The translations under genes were made by a program, and so were the position numbers. Positions 15,939 through 24,835 of a stretch of DNA of 29,417 nucleotides are shown here, piece after piece. This DNA is from CALCTE01 sp045627885. Its GTDB lineage: Bacteria > Bacillota > Clostridia > Oscillospirales > CAG-272. The DNA lies in contig JAZQOM010000003.1 of assembly GCA_045627885.1 (NCBI GenBank), positions 1-29,417 of the forward strand, read 5' to 3'. Each line of letters begins with the position of its first letter. Position 1 is the stretch's first letter. The notes beneath the pieces were generated by a model that was given only the letters and a program-made list of their open reading frames with translations, did no database searches and was not told the origin of the DNA.

Positions 15939-15972
15939 AAAACCGGTTTTGCATAATGCAAAGCCGGTTTTT
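15939..15972 (+). terminator. Rho-independent terminator after kdgK
   Basis: AACCGGTTTTGCA pairs with TGCAAAGCCGGTT (one G-T wobble) around a TAA loop, followed by a T run. It ends the galE-eda-kdgK unit. Confidence 0.88.
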
Positions 15973-16032
15973 CTTTGCCTGAGAAACGATTTTTGCCGCT
16001 TTTTTACAAAGCGCGAACACATTTTTCCGATA

Positions 16033-16061
16033 TTGACTTTGTATATAATAAGAGGTATAAT
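16033..16061 (+). promoter_or_regulatory. Consensus sigma-A promoter for the soj-parB operon
   Basis: TTGACT (16033-16038) and a perfect TATAAT (16056-16061) are separated by 17 bases. A very AT-rich stretch follows before the GTG start at 16106. This is the only good promoter I see for the long gene run up to 25,654, although internal promoters are likely. Confidence 0.82.
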
Positions 16062-16105
16062 ATTATATTAAATAATATATCCATACGGATTGGGGGTTAG
16101 GGCAA

Positions 16106-16882
16106 GTGGCGAAAGATACGGTAATCATCGCCTTTGCAAATCAAAAGGGCGGCGTCGGAAAGACTACCTGTGCCGTCAATTTTGCCGCGTGCTTGGGCAA
16201 AGCCGGCAAAGAGGTTCTGCTTGTGGACTTCGACCCGCAGGGCAACGCCACGAGCGCCGTCGGCATAAGCAAGCGGAATGTAAAAATTTCGACCTACGAC
16301 ATAATAGCGTCGGGCGCTGATATAAATTCTGCAATAGTAAAGACAAAGTTCACAAATCTGTCGGTCGCCCCCGCAAGCATCGACCTTGCCGCCGCAGATA
16401 TAGAGCTTGCCGACGAGCACGGCAGGGAGGCTTTTCTCAAAAACGCCTTTTCGTCACTCGAAAAGCATTTTGACTGCATCGTAATTGACTGTCCGCCCTC
16501 TCTCGGAGTTCTTACGATAAACGCGCTTACCGCGGCAAACGGAGTTATCGTTCCCATGGTTTGCGAATACTTCGCGCTTGAGGGGCTTTCGCAGCTCACA
16601 TTTACCCTCGAACGCATCAAAAAAGCGTATAATCCGTCGCTTTCGATATACGGCGTAATGCTCACGATGTACGACGGCAGACTCAATCTTACCGCGCAGG
16701 TTGTGGCAGAGCTCAAAAAGCATTTTTCGGACAAGCTCTTTGCCACGGCGATACCGCGAAATGTGCGCCTTTCCGAAGCGCCGAGCCACGGCGTTCCGAT
16801 AATTTACTACGATAAATATTCCAAGGGAGCCGCCGCTTACGAGCAGGTGACCGCGGAAGCGATAAAACGGATATGGGGGTAA
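16106..16882 (+). CDS. soj: Chromosome-partitioning ATPase ParA/Soj
   Basis: ParA-type ATPases bind DNA as ATP dimers and work with ParB to segregate origins and, in Firmicutes, to regulate DnaA. The deviant Walker A box KGGVGKTT begins at residue 14, with the signature Lys14 and the P-loop Lys19. DFDPQGN (Walker A') and CIVIDCPPSLG (Walker B) follow. The 258-residue length is typical of chromosomal Soj. The GTG start at 16106 follows a GGGGTTAGGG purine-rich site. parB begins three bases after the stop, which is the classic arrangement. Adjacency to serS, walJ and rlmH homologues fits an origin-proximal chromosomal position rather than a plasmid. Confidence 0.95.
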   Translation: MAKDTVIIAFANQKGGVGKTTCAVNFAACLGKAGKEVLLVDFDPQGNATSAVGISKRNVKISTYDIIASGADINSAIVKTKFTNLSVAPASIDLAAADIELADEHGREAFLKNAFSSLEKHFDCIVIDCPPSLGVLTINALTAANGVIVPMVCEYFALEGLSQLTFTLERIKKAYNPSLSIYGVMLTMYDGRLNLTAQVVAELKKHFSDKLFATAIPRNVRLSEAPSHGVPIIYYDKYSKGAAAYEQVTAEAIKRIWG

Positions 16883-16885
16883 AGT

Positions 16886-17767
16886 ATGGCAAAGAATAAT
16901 CAAAGAGGGCTCGGCAAAGGTCTTGACTCTCTTTTTGACGACAACTTCACATCTTCGTCCGAAAAAGAGAGCGGAGTTTCCACTCTGCGCCTTTCGATGA
17001 TAGAGCCTAATCCGCTCCAGCCGAGAAAAACCATCGACGACGAAGCTCTCGCGGAGCTTTCGGCGTCAATTTCCGAGCACGGCATTCTTCAGCCGATAGT
17101 CGTGCGCCCGGAAAACAACGGATATTACCAGATAGTCGCCGGCGAACGCAGATGGAGAGCGGCAAAGCTCGCGGGGCTTACGGATGTTCCCGTCATAATA
17201 AAAGAGCTTTCGGACAAGGACACCGCGGAGCTTGCTCTGGTGGAAAACTTAATGCGCTCCGACTTAAATCCGATAGATGAGGCTCTCGGCTATAAATCGC
17301 TCATCGACCGCTTCGGCATGACGCAGGACGGCGTGGCGCAAGCCGTGGGCAAGCCGAGAAGCTCGGTCGCAAACGCACTGCGTCTGCTCTCACTCGAAAA
17401 AGAGGTTGCCGAGCTTGTAAAAAGCGGCGCTCTTTCTGCGGGACACGCAAAGGTTCTCGCCGGAATAAAGGACGAGAAAAAGCAGCTTGAAATTGCAAAG
17501 CTCGCGGCGGCAAGAGACCTTTCCGTCAGACAGACGGAGATGCTCGCGGCGGCAAAAAAGCAGCCCGAAGCGGCAAAAAAGCCGAGCGACAAGGTCGACT
17601 ACATCCGCGTTCTCGAGCGCAGAGTGACAAGGGCTTCGGGCAGAACGGTCAAAATTAAGCAGGGCAAAAAAACGGGCAAGATAGAGATAGTCTACACAGA
17701 CAACAACGACCTTGAGGATATCCTCAAAAAGCTCTGCGGCAAGGCGTTCTTTGAAGACGACAATTAA
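16886..17767 (+). CDS. parB: Chromosome-partitioning protein ParB/Spo0J
   Basis: This CTP-dependent DNA clamp loads at parS sites and recruits SMC. The 293 residues show the N-terminal Soj-interaction motif GLGKGLDSLF, the ParB/Srx CTP-binding domain with IVAGERRWRAAKLAG, a helix-turn-helix (GMTQDGVAQAVGKPRSSVAN) and a C-terminal dimerisation region ending near KLCGKAF. ATG 16886 lies three bases after the soj stop, and the GGGGG at the end of soj probably serves as ribosome site. I did not find a parS-like palindrome in this window. Confidence 0.95.
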   Translation: MAKNNQRGLGKGLDSLFDDNFTSSSEKESGVSTLRLSMIEPNPLQPRKTIDDEALAELSASISEHGILQPIVVRPENNGYYQIVAGERRWRAAKLAGLTDVPVIIKELSDKDTAELALVENLMRSDLNPIDEALGYKSLIDRFGMTQDGVAQAVGKPRSSVANALRLLSLEKEVAELVKSGALSAGHAKVLAGIKDEKKQLEIAKLAAARDLSVRQTEMLAAAKKQPEAAKKPSDKVDYIRVLERRVTRASGRTVKIKQGKKTGKIEIVYTDNNDLEDILKKLCGKAFFEDDN

Positions 17768-17804
17768 AACAATCAAATCGAAATAAAAAAGAGGTACGGT
17801 ATAA

Positions 17805-19088
17805 ATGCTTGACATCAAATTTTTAAGAGAAAATCCCGAGATTGTAAAACAAAACATAAAGAACAAGTTTCAGGACGAAAAGCTCCCGCTTGTCGATGAG
17901 GTGATTGCTCTCGACGCGGAGAGCAGACGCGTTCAGAAGGAAGCCGACGACCTGCGCGCAGAGAGAAACAGAGTATCGAAGCAGATAGGTATGTTTATGG
18001 CGCAGGGCAAAAAGGAAGAAGCCGAGGCGGCAAAGAAAGCGGCGGGAGAAGCCGGAACAAGACTTTCGGAGCTCGAGGCAAAGGAGCCGGAGCTTGCCGC
18101 AAGGATAAGAAAGATAATGCTTCTTATCCCGAACATCATCGACAAGAGCGTTCCGATAGGCAAGGACGACAGCGAAAATGTCGAGGTAGAGCGCTTCGGA
18201 GAGCCGAAGGTGCCTGATTTCGAGATTCCGTATCACACGGAAATTATGGAAAAGCTCCACGGAGTCGATATGGATTCCGCCGGCAGAGTTGCGGGTAACG
18301 GCTTTTACTATCTTATGGGCGATATCGCAAGACTTCATTCCGCGATACTTGCCTACGCAAGAGACTTTATGATAGACAAGGGCTTTACTTACTGCATTCC
18401 GCCCTTTATGATTCACGGAAATGTCGTCGAAGGCGTAATGAGCCAGAACGATATGGACGCGATGATGTATAAGATTGAGGGCGAAGACCTTTATCTTATC
18501 GGTACATCGGAGCATTCGATGATAGGCAAATTCATCGACCAGATTCTTCCCGAAGCGGAGCTTCCCTACACGCTGACGAGCTATTCTCCCTGCTTCCGCA
18601 AGGAAAAGGGCGCTCACGGCATAGAGGAAAGAGGCGTTTACCGCATTCATCAGTTTGAGAAGCAGGAGATGATAGTCGTCTGCCGCCCCGAAGACAGTAT
18701 GGATTGGTACGAGAAAATGTGGAAGATGTCGGTAGAGCTCTTCCGCTCGATGGAAATTCCCGTAAGACAGCTTGAATGCTGCTCCGGCGACCTTGCGGAC
18801 TTGAAGGTCAAGTCCTGCGATATCGAAGCATGGTCGCCCAGACAGAAGAAATATTTTGAAGTCTGCTCCTGCTCCAACCTCGGTGACGCGCAGGCAAGAA
18901 GACTCAAGATGAGAGTAAAGGGCGCCGACGGCAAGATGTATCTGCCGCACACCTTAAACAATACGGTAGTCGCTCCCCCGCGTATGCTGATTGCCTTCTT
19001 GGAAAATCACCTGAACGCCGACGGCTCCGTAAGCATTCCCGAGGTGCTCCGTCCCTATATGGGCGGCAAGGATATTCTCAAGCCTTAA
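17805..19088 (+). CDS. serS: Seryl-tRNA synthetase
   Basis: This class II synthetase charges tRNA-Ser (and tRNA-Sec where present) in the cytoplasm. It has an N-terminal coiled-coil arm (residues ~27-100, rich in E/K/A), then the catalytic core. Motif 2 is FRKEKGAHGIEERG from residue 264 followed by HQFEK. Motif 3 is NNTVVAPPRMLIAFLENH, with the ATP-binding Arg393. The 427-residue length is typical. Many clostridial serS genes have a T-box leader. Here only 37 bases separate it from parB and there is no room for one, so it is probably expressed with the partition genes. Confidence 0.97.
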   Translation: MLDIKFLRENPEIVKQNIKNKFQDEKLPLVDEVIALDAESRRVQKEADDLRAERNRVSKQIGMFMAQGKKEEAEAAKKAAGEAGTRLSELEAKEPELAARIRKIMLLIPNIIDKSVPIGKDDSENVEVERFGEPKVPDFEIPYHTEIMEKLHGVDMDSAGRVAGNGFYYLMGDIARLHSAILAYARDFMIDKGFTYCIPPFMIHGNVVEGVMSQNDMDAMMYKIEGEDLYLIGTSEHSMIGKFIDQILPEAELPYTLTSYSPCFRKEKGAHGIEERGVYRIHQFEKQEMIVVCRPEDSMDWYEKMWKMSVELFRSMEIPVRQLECCSGDLADLKVKSCDIEAWSPRQKKYFEVCSCSNLGDAQARRLKMRVKGADGKMYLPHTLNNTVVAPPRMLIAFLENHLNADGSVSIPEVLRPYMGGKDILKP

Positions 19089-19117
19089 CGCCGTAATTTT
19101 TCCGAAAGGAGAAAACC

Positions 19118-19777
19118 GTGTTTACTACCGCAGTTTCGATTATTTCGGCTTATGCCGAAAAACATAAGCTTACGGATATCTCCGATATCGCCGTAAACCT
19201 CCGCACCGTAATTCTGTGCGTGATAGCGGGCTTTGCCGCCGCTCTCGTGATAATGTATTACTGCAAGGCGATAGCGGGCAAGTCGGTGAGACTTCTTTTG
19301 ACGGCACAGGCGTTCTCGGAAGAGAGCGCGAAGAGCCTTTCCGAGCTCGGCATAAGGAATGTAAAATACCATTCCCGCAAGCTCGAAAGGAGCAATCCGC
19401 AGAAGACGATATGCGCAAAGACGGAGGACGGCAGGTATTATATCAGAGAAGAATACCGCGACAGAGCCGCCCGCACCTACGCGACAAAGGAAAATATGCT
19501 CGGTATGACGGTCGTGTCGCTCATAATAACGGCGATACTGTTTGCGGCGGTCTTCTTCTGGAGCGACTCGCTTGTCGAGCGCATAAAAAAGAATGTAAAC
19601 GGCTCAAAAAATCCCGACTTCGGCGGAAACAGCACCGATGACGGCGGATATGTCTATGACACGGACGAAATGGGGCACATAAAGGACGGCTCGGAAGAGC
19701 AGAAAAACAAAGACGAAGAATCCGACGGAGAAGCTCCGGAGGATGAACAATCCGTAAACGGAACGGAGGAAGAATAA
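19118..19777 (+). CDS. Two-helix membrane protein of unknown function
   Basis: I do not recognise this 219-residue protein. The N-terminal ~27 residues precede a membrane helix (~28-50, TVILCVIAGFAAALVIMYYC). A soluble segment of about 75 residues rich in charged residues comes next, then a second helix (~127-150, MTVVSLIITAILFAAVFFW). The tail of about 65 residues is very acidic (Asp/Glu/Ser/Gly, no hydrophobic runs) and probably disordered. The soluble loop contains KTEDGRYYIREEYRDRA, suggesting a small folded cytoplasmic domain. The GTG start follows GAAAGGAG. Only one base separates it from the MORN-repeat gene, so the two probably act together. Confidence 0.75.
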   Translation: MFTTAVSIISAYAEKHKLTDISDIAVNLRTVILCVIAGFAAALVIMYYCKAIAGKSVRLLLTAQAFSEESAKSLSELGIRNVKYHSRKLERSNPQKTICAKTEDGRYYIREEYRDRAARTYATKENMLGMTVVSLIITAILFAAVFFWSDSLVERIKKNVNGSKNPDFGGNSTDDGGYVYDTDEMGHIKDGSEEQKNKDEESDGEAPEDEQSVNGTEEE

Positions 19778-19778
19778 A

Positions 19779-20723
19779 ATGAGCGTTAAGCGCAAAACCC
19801 CGAGCTTGGCTTCAAAGCTGTTTATCGCGGCACTTATAACGGTTGCCGTCGTATTACTCATTCTTTATATCGCCGGCGGCAGATATATGAAGGACGACAA
19901 AGGCAACAAATTTATCGGCTTTACCTCCGAAAACGCCGATGGCAGAATGTTAAAGAGCGGAACGATATACTACGCCGACGGACTCACCGCAAAGGTGGCG
20001 GCATACGGTCAGACTATCGTATTTGCCGACGGAACGGCGGTTACAAATGCCAACCGACTTGAGTTTTCAAACGGAGAGCTCTACGAGGGGCAGATGAACG
20101 GCATAAAAAGAAGCGGCAGGGGCAGATATACCTGGACAAGCGGCGACATTTACGAGGGCGACTTCGTAAATGACGAATACACGGGCTCCGGCGTGCAGTA
20201 TTGGTCTGACGGCTCCGTGTACTTCGGTCAGTTCACCGACAGCAAGAGAAACGGTGTGGGCGTATATCTTTTTGCAGACTGCGACACCTCCGACTTATCC
20301 GTTTACAACTACGAAAAGCTCAATTCGCTCGTTTCAAAGCTCGGCACGGACGCGGCAGAGCCGCTTCCCGAGGGAACTTGGTTTGCGGGCAATTTCAAAG
20401 AAAACAGAAAAAGCAGCTACGGAATATATCACTACGCCAATAACGATGTTTACTCCGGCAACTTTGCCGACGACTTAAAAAACGGAGAGGGCAAATTCTT
20501 CTTTGCCGACGGCGATTTTTACGAAGGCTCTTTCGCGGACGATGTCAGAAGCGGCAAGGGAAAATATATGTGGCAAAACGGAAAGGTCTACGAGGGCGAC
20601 TTCGCGGACGGCAATATGAACGGCTACGGAAAATTCACCTGGCCTAACGGCAATTGTCAGGAAGGATATTTCAAGGACGGAGAGAGAGTCGATGCTCCGT
20701 CCGAAACTTCAATCGGAGAATAA
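19779..20723 (+). CDS. Membrane-anchored MORN-repeat protein
   Basis: The 314-residue protein has one N-terminal signal anchor (residues ~12-33) and then about six to seven MORN repeats from about residue 98 to 305. Each has the pattern (G/D).YEG.F.(D/N)....G.G.(Y/F).W.(N/D)G: GELYEGQMNG, GDIYEGDFVND, GSVYFGQFTDS, NDVYSGNFADD, GDFYEGSFADD and GKVYEGDFADG. A non-repeat insert of about 35 residues separates the third from the next repeat. MORN repeats form extended beta structures, and binding to lipids or proteins has been proposed. The repeats are predicted to be outside the membrane. It lies between the two-helix protein and trkA with gaps of one and three bases, pointing to coupled expression. 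Confidence 0.88.
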   Translation: MSVKRKTPSLASKLFIAALITVAVVLLILYIAGGRYMKDDKGNKFIGFTSENADGRMLKSGTIYYADGLTAKVAAYGQTIVFADGTAVTNANRLEFSNGELYEGQMNGIKRSGRGRYTWTSGDIYEGDFVNDEYTGSGVQYWSDGSVYFGQFTDSKRNGVGVYLFADCDTSDLSVYNYEKLNSLVSKLGTDAAEPLPEGTWFAGNFKENRKSSYGIYHYANNDVYSGNFADDLKNGEGKFFFADGDFYEGSFADDVRSGKGKYMWQNGKVYEGDFADGNMNGYGKFTWPNGNCQEGYFKDGERVDAPSETSIGE

Positions 20724-20726
20724 AGT

Positions 20727-22079
20727 ATGAAGATTATCATTGTCGGTGACGGCAAGCTCGGAAACGCACTTGCCGAACAGCTTTCAAAGGAGCAGCACAG
20801 TATCGTCATAGTCGATAAGGAGCGTACGGTTTTAAGAAAAGCTCTTGAGCAGAAGGATATCATCTGCGTTCAGGGTAACGGCGCCACGGGCGAAACGCTT
20901 ATAGAAGCCGGAGCAAAGGACGCCGACCTCGTTATCGCGTGCACGGTATCGGACGAGCTCAATATGCTTTCCTGCCTTATTGCGAAAAAGCTCGGCACAA
21001 AGCACACAATAGCAAGAGTCCGCGACCCGGAGTATTTTTCGCAGGTCGACCTCTTAAAAGAGGATTTGGGGCTCTCCATGGCTATAAATCCCGACCTTGC
21101 CACGGCAAGAGAGATTTCGAGAATGCTCGCCATTCCCTCGGCAAACAAGGTGGAGCTTTTCGCCAAGGGCAGAGTGGAGCTTGTGGAATACACCATTCCC
21201 ACAGAATCCACCCTCGACGGACTTCAGCTTGCCGAATTCTATAAGCGAATGAAGGTAAAGGTTCTTGTCTGCGCGGTCTGCCGCGACGGAAAGGTGTATA
21301 TCCCGAACGGCTCGTTTGTTATGAAAGCGCAGGATGTCATTTACATAAGCGCACAGCATTCCGATATGAGAAAATTCTTCCGTCAGCTCGGCTACGGCAA
21401 CGACCGCGTCGAAAGCGCGCTCATAGTCGGCGGCGGCAGACTCGGCTACTATCTTGCCGATAAACTGCAAAAGCTCGGTATGCATGTAAAAATAATAGAA
21501 AAAGACAGAGAGCGTTGCCATACTCTCTGCGAGCTTCTTCCCAAGGCGGTTGTAATCTGCGGCGACGGCGCCGACAGAGATTTACTGCTCGAGGAGGGCT
21601 ACGACAAAGCCGATTCGTTCATCGCGCTCACCGGCGACGACGAAGACAATATGGTTATGTCCGTCTATGCAAAGAATGACGGCTGCGGAAAGATTATAAC
21701 AAAGCTTTCGCACGGACTCGGCGCGGTTATGGCGCTCGGGCTCGACCATGTCATTTCTCCGCAGGCGGTTGTTGCAAACAATGTTGCGGGCTTTGTCCGC
21801 GCTATGGAGAACTCCGGAGAAACGAATGTCGAAACGCTTTACTCCTTGCTTGACGGAAAGGCGGAGGCTCTCGAATTCATCCTTGCGGACACGGGCGCAA
21901 GCTATCTCGGGCATCCCCTCTCGGAGCTCAAGCTCAAAAAGAATATCCTCGTCGCGTGCATAAGCCGCGGCAGAGAGATAATAATTCCCGGAGGCTCCGA
22001 CGAATTCCGCGCACACGACAGCGTCGTTATCGTCACCTCGGGAAGCGGAATCAACGACTTTTCCGATATCTTCGCTTGA
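20727..22079 (+). CDS. trkA: Trk potassium system regulatory subunit TrkA
   Basis: TrkA is the peripheral nucleotide-binding subunit that gates the TrkH potassium channel. The 450 residues form two tandem units, each an NAD/nucleotide-binding Rossmann (RCK_N) domain plus a TrkA_C domain. The first dinucleotide motif is GDGKLGNALAEQL near residue 7. The second is GGGRLGYYLADKL from about residue 235. DKERTVLRKAL and EKDRERCHTL hold the acidic residue that follows the second strand of each unit. The four-domain length is normal for bacterial TrkA. It is three bases after the MORN gene and 15 bases before trkH. Confidence 0.95.
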   Translation: MKIIIVGDGKLGNALAEQLSKEQHSIVIVDKERTVLRKALEQKDIICVQGNGATGETLIEAGAKDADLVIACTVSDELNMLSCLIAKKLGTKHTIARVRDPEYFSQVDLLKEDLGLSMAINPDLATAREISRMLAIPSANKVELFAKGRVELVEYTIPTESTLDGLQLAEFYKRMKVKVLVCAVCRDGKVYIPNGSFVMKAQDVIYISAQHSDMRKFFRQLGYGNDRVESALIVGGGRLGYYLADKLQKLGMHVKIIEKDRERCHTLCELLPKAVVICGDGADRDLLLEEGYDKADSFIALTGDDEDNMVMSVYAKNDGCGKIITKLSHGLGAVMALGLDHVISPQAVVANNVAGFVRAMENSGETNVETLYSLLDGKAEALEFILADTGASYLGHPLSELKLKKNILVACISRGREIIIPGGSDEFRAHDSVVIVTSGSGINDFSDIFA

Positions 22080-22094
22080 CAAAGAGGCGACATT

Positions 22095-23564
22095 ATGGAT
22101 AAAAAGCTAATCTCGAATCTTCTGTCAAAAATGATGCTCGTCGAGGCGGCATTCATACTCATTCCCGCCGTCGTTTCCCTCTGCTACGGGGAATTTATGA
22201 CGGACGGAATCTGGTTTTTGCTGACCGCCGTAGGAACGCTTCTTGTATTTTTGCCCATAGCGTTTCTCACAAAAACGGAAAGCGCAAGGCTCTACGCAAG
22301 AGAAGCGTTTTCTCTTGTCGCTATGTGCTGGGTTTGCTGGTCGCTCGTCGGAGCGATTCCGTTTTTGCTTACAGGCGTGCAGAAAAACTACATTGACTGC
22401 CTTTTTGAAGCCGTTTCCGGCTTTACCACAACGGGCGCGACCGTCTTTACCGATGTTGAGTGCCTTCCCCACGGAATTCTTTTGTGGAGAAGCCTTATGC
22501 ACTGGGTTGGCGGAATGGGAGTGCTTGTCTTCGCACTTGCGATACTGCCGATGACGAAGACCGGCAACTATATGAATCTTTTCCGCGCCGAGATGACGGG
22601 CTCCGATGTCGGCAAGCTCGTGCCGAAGGCGAAGTCCACGGCATTTATTCTCTACGCGATATATACGGTGATGACCGTCGTTCTTGCGGTACTGCTGATT
22701 CTCGGCGGAATGCCTGTGTTCGACAGTATAAATCACGCGATGTCCACGGCGGGCACCGGCGGTATGTCCGTAAAAAATGCGTCCATCGGCGCATATAACA
22801 GCGCGTACATAGATGCCGTCGTAACAATATTTATGTTCCTGATGGGCATAAACTTCACGATGTATTTCCTCATTTTGAGCGGAAAATTCAAGGATATCTT
22901 CCGCTCGGGCGAGCTCCGCTTCTACTGTGCGGAATTCGTCATAGTTTCCGCAGGTATCGCGATAAACCTCAAGCTCACCGAAAACTTCACATTTTTGCAC
23001 AGCTTGAGACTGTCCGCGTTCCAGACGGCGTCGCTGATGTCATCGACGGGCTATGCCACGGCAAATACAAATGCGTGGACAACTCTTGCGAAGATGACGC
23101 TTCTTATATGTATGCTGATAGGCGCCTGCGCGGGCTCAACGGGCGGCGGTATTAAGGTCAGCCGGGTACAGATAGCCACAAAGACGATATATCGCGATGT
23201 AAAGCGGCAGGTAAGTCCGCGCTTTGTATACAGAGTGCGCTCCGAGGGCAAGGCTTTAGACAATTATACCACAAACAGCGTTATGACATTTATCATAAGC
23301 TACCTCATTATACTGCTTGCGTCAATGTTCGTAATTTCGATAAACGGCTACGATATAGAAACCTGCTTCTCGTCGGTTGTGTCGGGACTTTCCAATATGG
23401 GCCCGTACTTCAGCGCGACAAAGGGCGTGGATACCTCAAACTTCCTGCACATGGCGTGGTATTCAAAGCTCGTGCTGTCGGCGGATATGCTTCTCGGTCG
23501 ACTTGAAATATTCCCGTTCTTCATACTGCTCTCCAAGTCGAGCATCAGAAAAAAATATTTTTGA
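22095..23564 (+). CDS. trkH: Trk potassium transporter membrane subunit TrkH
   Basis: This integral membrane K+-translocating subunit (489 residues) is a SKT-superfamily channel with four repeated M1-P-M2 units. Pore regions are visible: SGFTTTGATV (repeat 1), MSTAGTGGMSV (repeat 2), LMSSTGYATAN (repeat 3) and VVSGLSNMGPYF (repeat 4). MHWVGGMGVLVFALAILPM and AGSTGGGIKVSRV are characteristic TrkH/KtrB segments. The stop is 12 bases before the next gene. With TrkA it forms a complete K+ uptake system, so no other subunit is needed. Confidence 0.95.
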   Translation: MDKKLISNLLSKMMLVEAAFILIPAVVSLCYGEFMTDGIWFLLTAVGTLLVFLPIAFLTKTESARLYAREAFSLVAMCWVCWSLVGAIPFLLTGVQKNYIDCLFEAVSGFTTTGATVFTDVECLPHGILLWRSLMHWVGGMGVLVFALAILPMTKTGNYMNLFRAEMTGSDVGKLVPKAKSTAFILYAIYTVMTVVLAVLLILGGMPVFDSINHAMSTAGTGGMSVKNASIGAYNSAYIDAVVTIFMFLMGINFTMYFLILSGKFKDIFRSGELRFYCAEFVIVSAGIAINLKLTENFTFLHSLRLSAFQTASLMSSTGYATANTNAWTTLAKMTLLICMLIGACAGSTGGGIKVSRVQIATKTIYRDVKRQVSPRFVYRVRSEGKALDNYTTNSVMTFIISYLIILLASMFVISINGYDIETCFSSVVSGLSNMGPYFSATKGVDTSNFLHMAWYSKLVLSADMLLGRLEIFPFFILLSKSSIRKKYF

Positions 23565-23576
23565 TAAGGTTTACTT

Positions 23577-24350
23577 ATGGCTGGAATTCTCACCCTGTTT
23601 TCGGGCTCGTCGGGCAACTGCGCCCTCATAAAAAACAAGAATAAATGCGTCCTCATAGACGCGGGAGCAAGCGCGACCGCAACGCTCAAAGCCATATCGG
23701 AAGCGGGATGCGAGCCGTCCTCGGTCGAAGCCGTTTTTGTAACTCACGAGCACTCCGACCACATAAAGGGACTTCCCGTTTTGTGCAAAAAGCTCCCGAA
23801 GCTTAAGATAATCACAAGCGGCGGCACGGCATACGCGATATGCGAAAGGTCGCCCGAGCTTCGTGAAAGAATTACCACAGTCGGCAACGGTTGCGGCATC
23901 GAAGCGGCGGAGCTTGTGTTCACGGCGTTCCGCACGCCCCACGACGCAAACGAAAGTATGGGATTTTACATATCCGACAAAGAAAAAAAGCTCTTCGGCT
24001 ACGCCACGGATATCGGCGTCGTAACCGACGACATCAAAAACGCTCTGCGCGGATGCAAATCGGTCGTCGTCGAATCGAATCACGATGTTGCGATGCTGCA
24101 AAACGGTTCGTACCCGTATATTCTCAAAAGGAGAATACTCTCAAGCGGAGGGCACCTCTCAAATGAGGACTGTGCAAAGCTCATAACGGAGCTTGCCGCG
24201 TCGGGAACGGAGAATTTCATTCTCGCGCATCTGAGCGCCGAGAACAATCTGCCCGAGCTTGCGCTCGAAACGGCACGGCTCGCCGTCGGAACGGCGGCTT
24301 ATGTCACCGTCGCGCCGAGATTTTCGCCGTCGGAGGAATTCAATGCCTGA
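23577..24350 (+). CDS. walJ: WalJ/YycJ-like metallo-beta-lactamase-fold hydrolase
   Basis: The 257-residue MBL-fold enzyme starts with LFSGSSGNCALI and carries the dinuclear metal motif THEHSDH (His57, His59, Asp61, His62). Further ligand regions are RTPHDANES, YATDIG and ESNHDVAML, which are characteristic of the YycJ/WalJ group. In Bacillus relatives this gene belongs to the walRK locus and has been linked to coordination of replication and cell division; its substrate is not firmly known. No walRK genes are present here. Its last eight bases overlap the start of rlmH, which is itself near walJ in several Firmicutes. Confidence 0.9.
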   Translation: MAGILTLFSGSSGNCALIKNKNKCVLIDAGASATATLKAISEAGCEPSSVEAVFVTHEHSDHIKGLPVLCKKLPKLKIITSGGTAYAICERSPELRERITTVGNGCGIEAAELVFTAFRTPHDANESMGFYISDKEKKLFGYATDIGVVTDDIKNALRGCKSVVVESNHDVAMLQNGSYPYILKRRILSSGGHLSNEDCAKLITELAASGTENFILAHLSAENNLPELALETARLAVGTAAYVTVAPRFSPSEEFNA

Positions 24351-24822
24351 GATAACGGTAATCCATGTCGGAAACATAAAAGAAAGCTTTTACAAAGAGG
24401 CGCTCGCCGAGTACGCAAAGCGGCTCTCGGCATACTGCACCTTCTGCGAAAAAGAGATAAAAGAAAGTCCGCTGCGCGACGGAATGAGCGACAAGGAAAT
24501 ATCGCTCGCGCTCGAAAAAGAGGCGGATGCCGTTCTTGCGGCAATACCCAAACGGGCATACACCGCGGCGCTCTGCGTCGAGGGGAAAATGCTTTCTTCC
24601 GAAGGCTTTGCAAAGCTCTTGGACGGCGGAATAAAGCAAAGCGGAAAGCTCTGCTTCATAATAGGAAGCTCATACGGTCTTTCGCCGAGAGTAAAAGCTG
24701 CGGCGGACGAAAGGATAAGCTTTTCGGAGATGACATTTCCGCACAGGCTTATGCGCGTGATTCTTTCGGAACAGATTTACAGAGGATTTACAATACTTGC
24801 GGGAAAGCAATATCATAAATAA
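24343..24822 (+). CDS. rlmH: 23S rRNA (pseudouridine-1915-N3)-methyltransferase RlmH
   Basis: This SPOUT-class methyltransferase modifies helix 69 of 23S rRNA on assembled ribosomes, using S-adenosylmethionine. The 159-residue length is exact for the family. The trefoil-knot SAM-binding segment is LCFIIGSSYGLS, followed by the C-terminal signature SFSEMTFPHRLMRVILSEQ and ending in GKQYHK. I start it at ATG 24343, with GGAGG a few bases upstream and the family N-terminus ITVIHVG. Upstream in-frame codons belong to the walJ-like gene in another frame. It overlaps walJ by eight bases. Confidence 0.95.
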   Translation: MPEITVIHVGNIKESFYKEALAEYAKRLSAYCTFCEKEIKESPLRDGMSDKEISLALEKEADAVLAAIPKRAYTAALCVEGKMLSSEGFAKLLDGGIKQSGKLCFIIGSSYGLSPRVKAAADERISFSEMTFPHRLMRVILSEQIYRGFTILAGKQYHK

Positions 24823-24835
24823 GAGGGTGAAGCTT

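Noticed and set aside
16000..17800. parS site near soj-parB
   Set aside because: I looked for a TGTTTCACGTGAAACA-like palindrome in and around these genes and saw none. parS may lie elsewhere.
17768..17804. Possible T-box leader before serS
   Set aside because: Only 37 bases separate parB from serS, too short for a T-box, and the conserved T-box sequence is not present.
17823..18950. A 375-codon minus-strand ORF opposite serS
   Set aside because: It lies wholly within seryl-tRNA synthetase and its translation has no recognisable domain.
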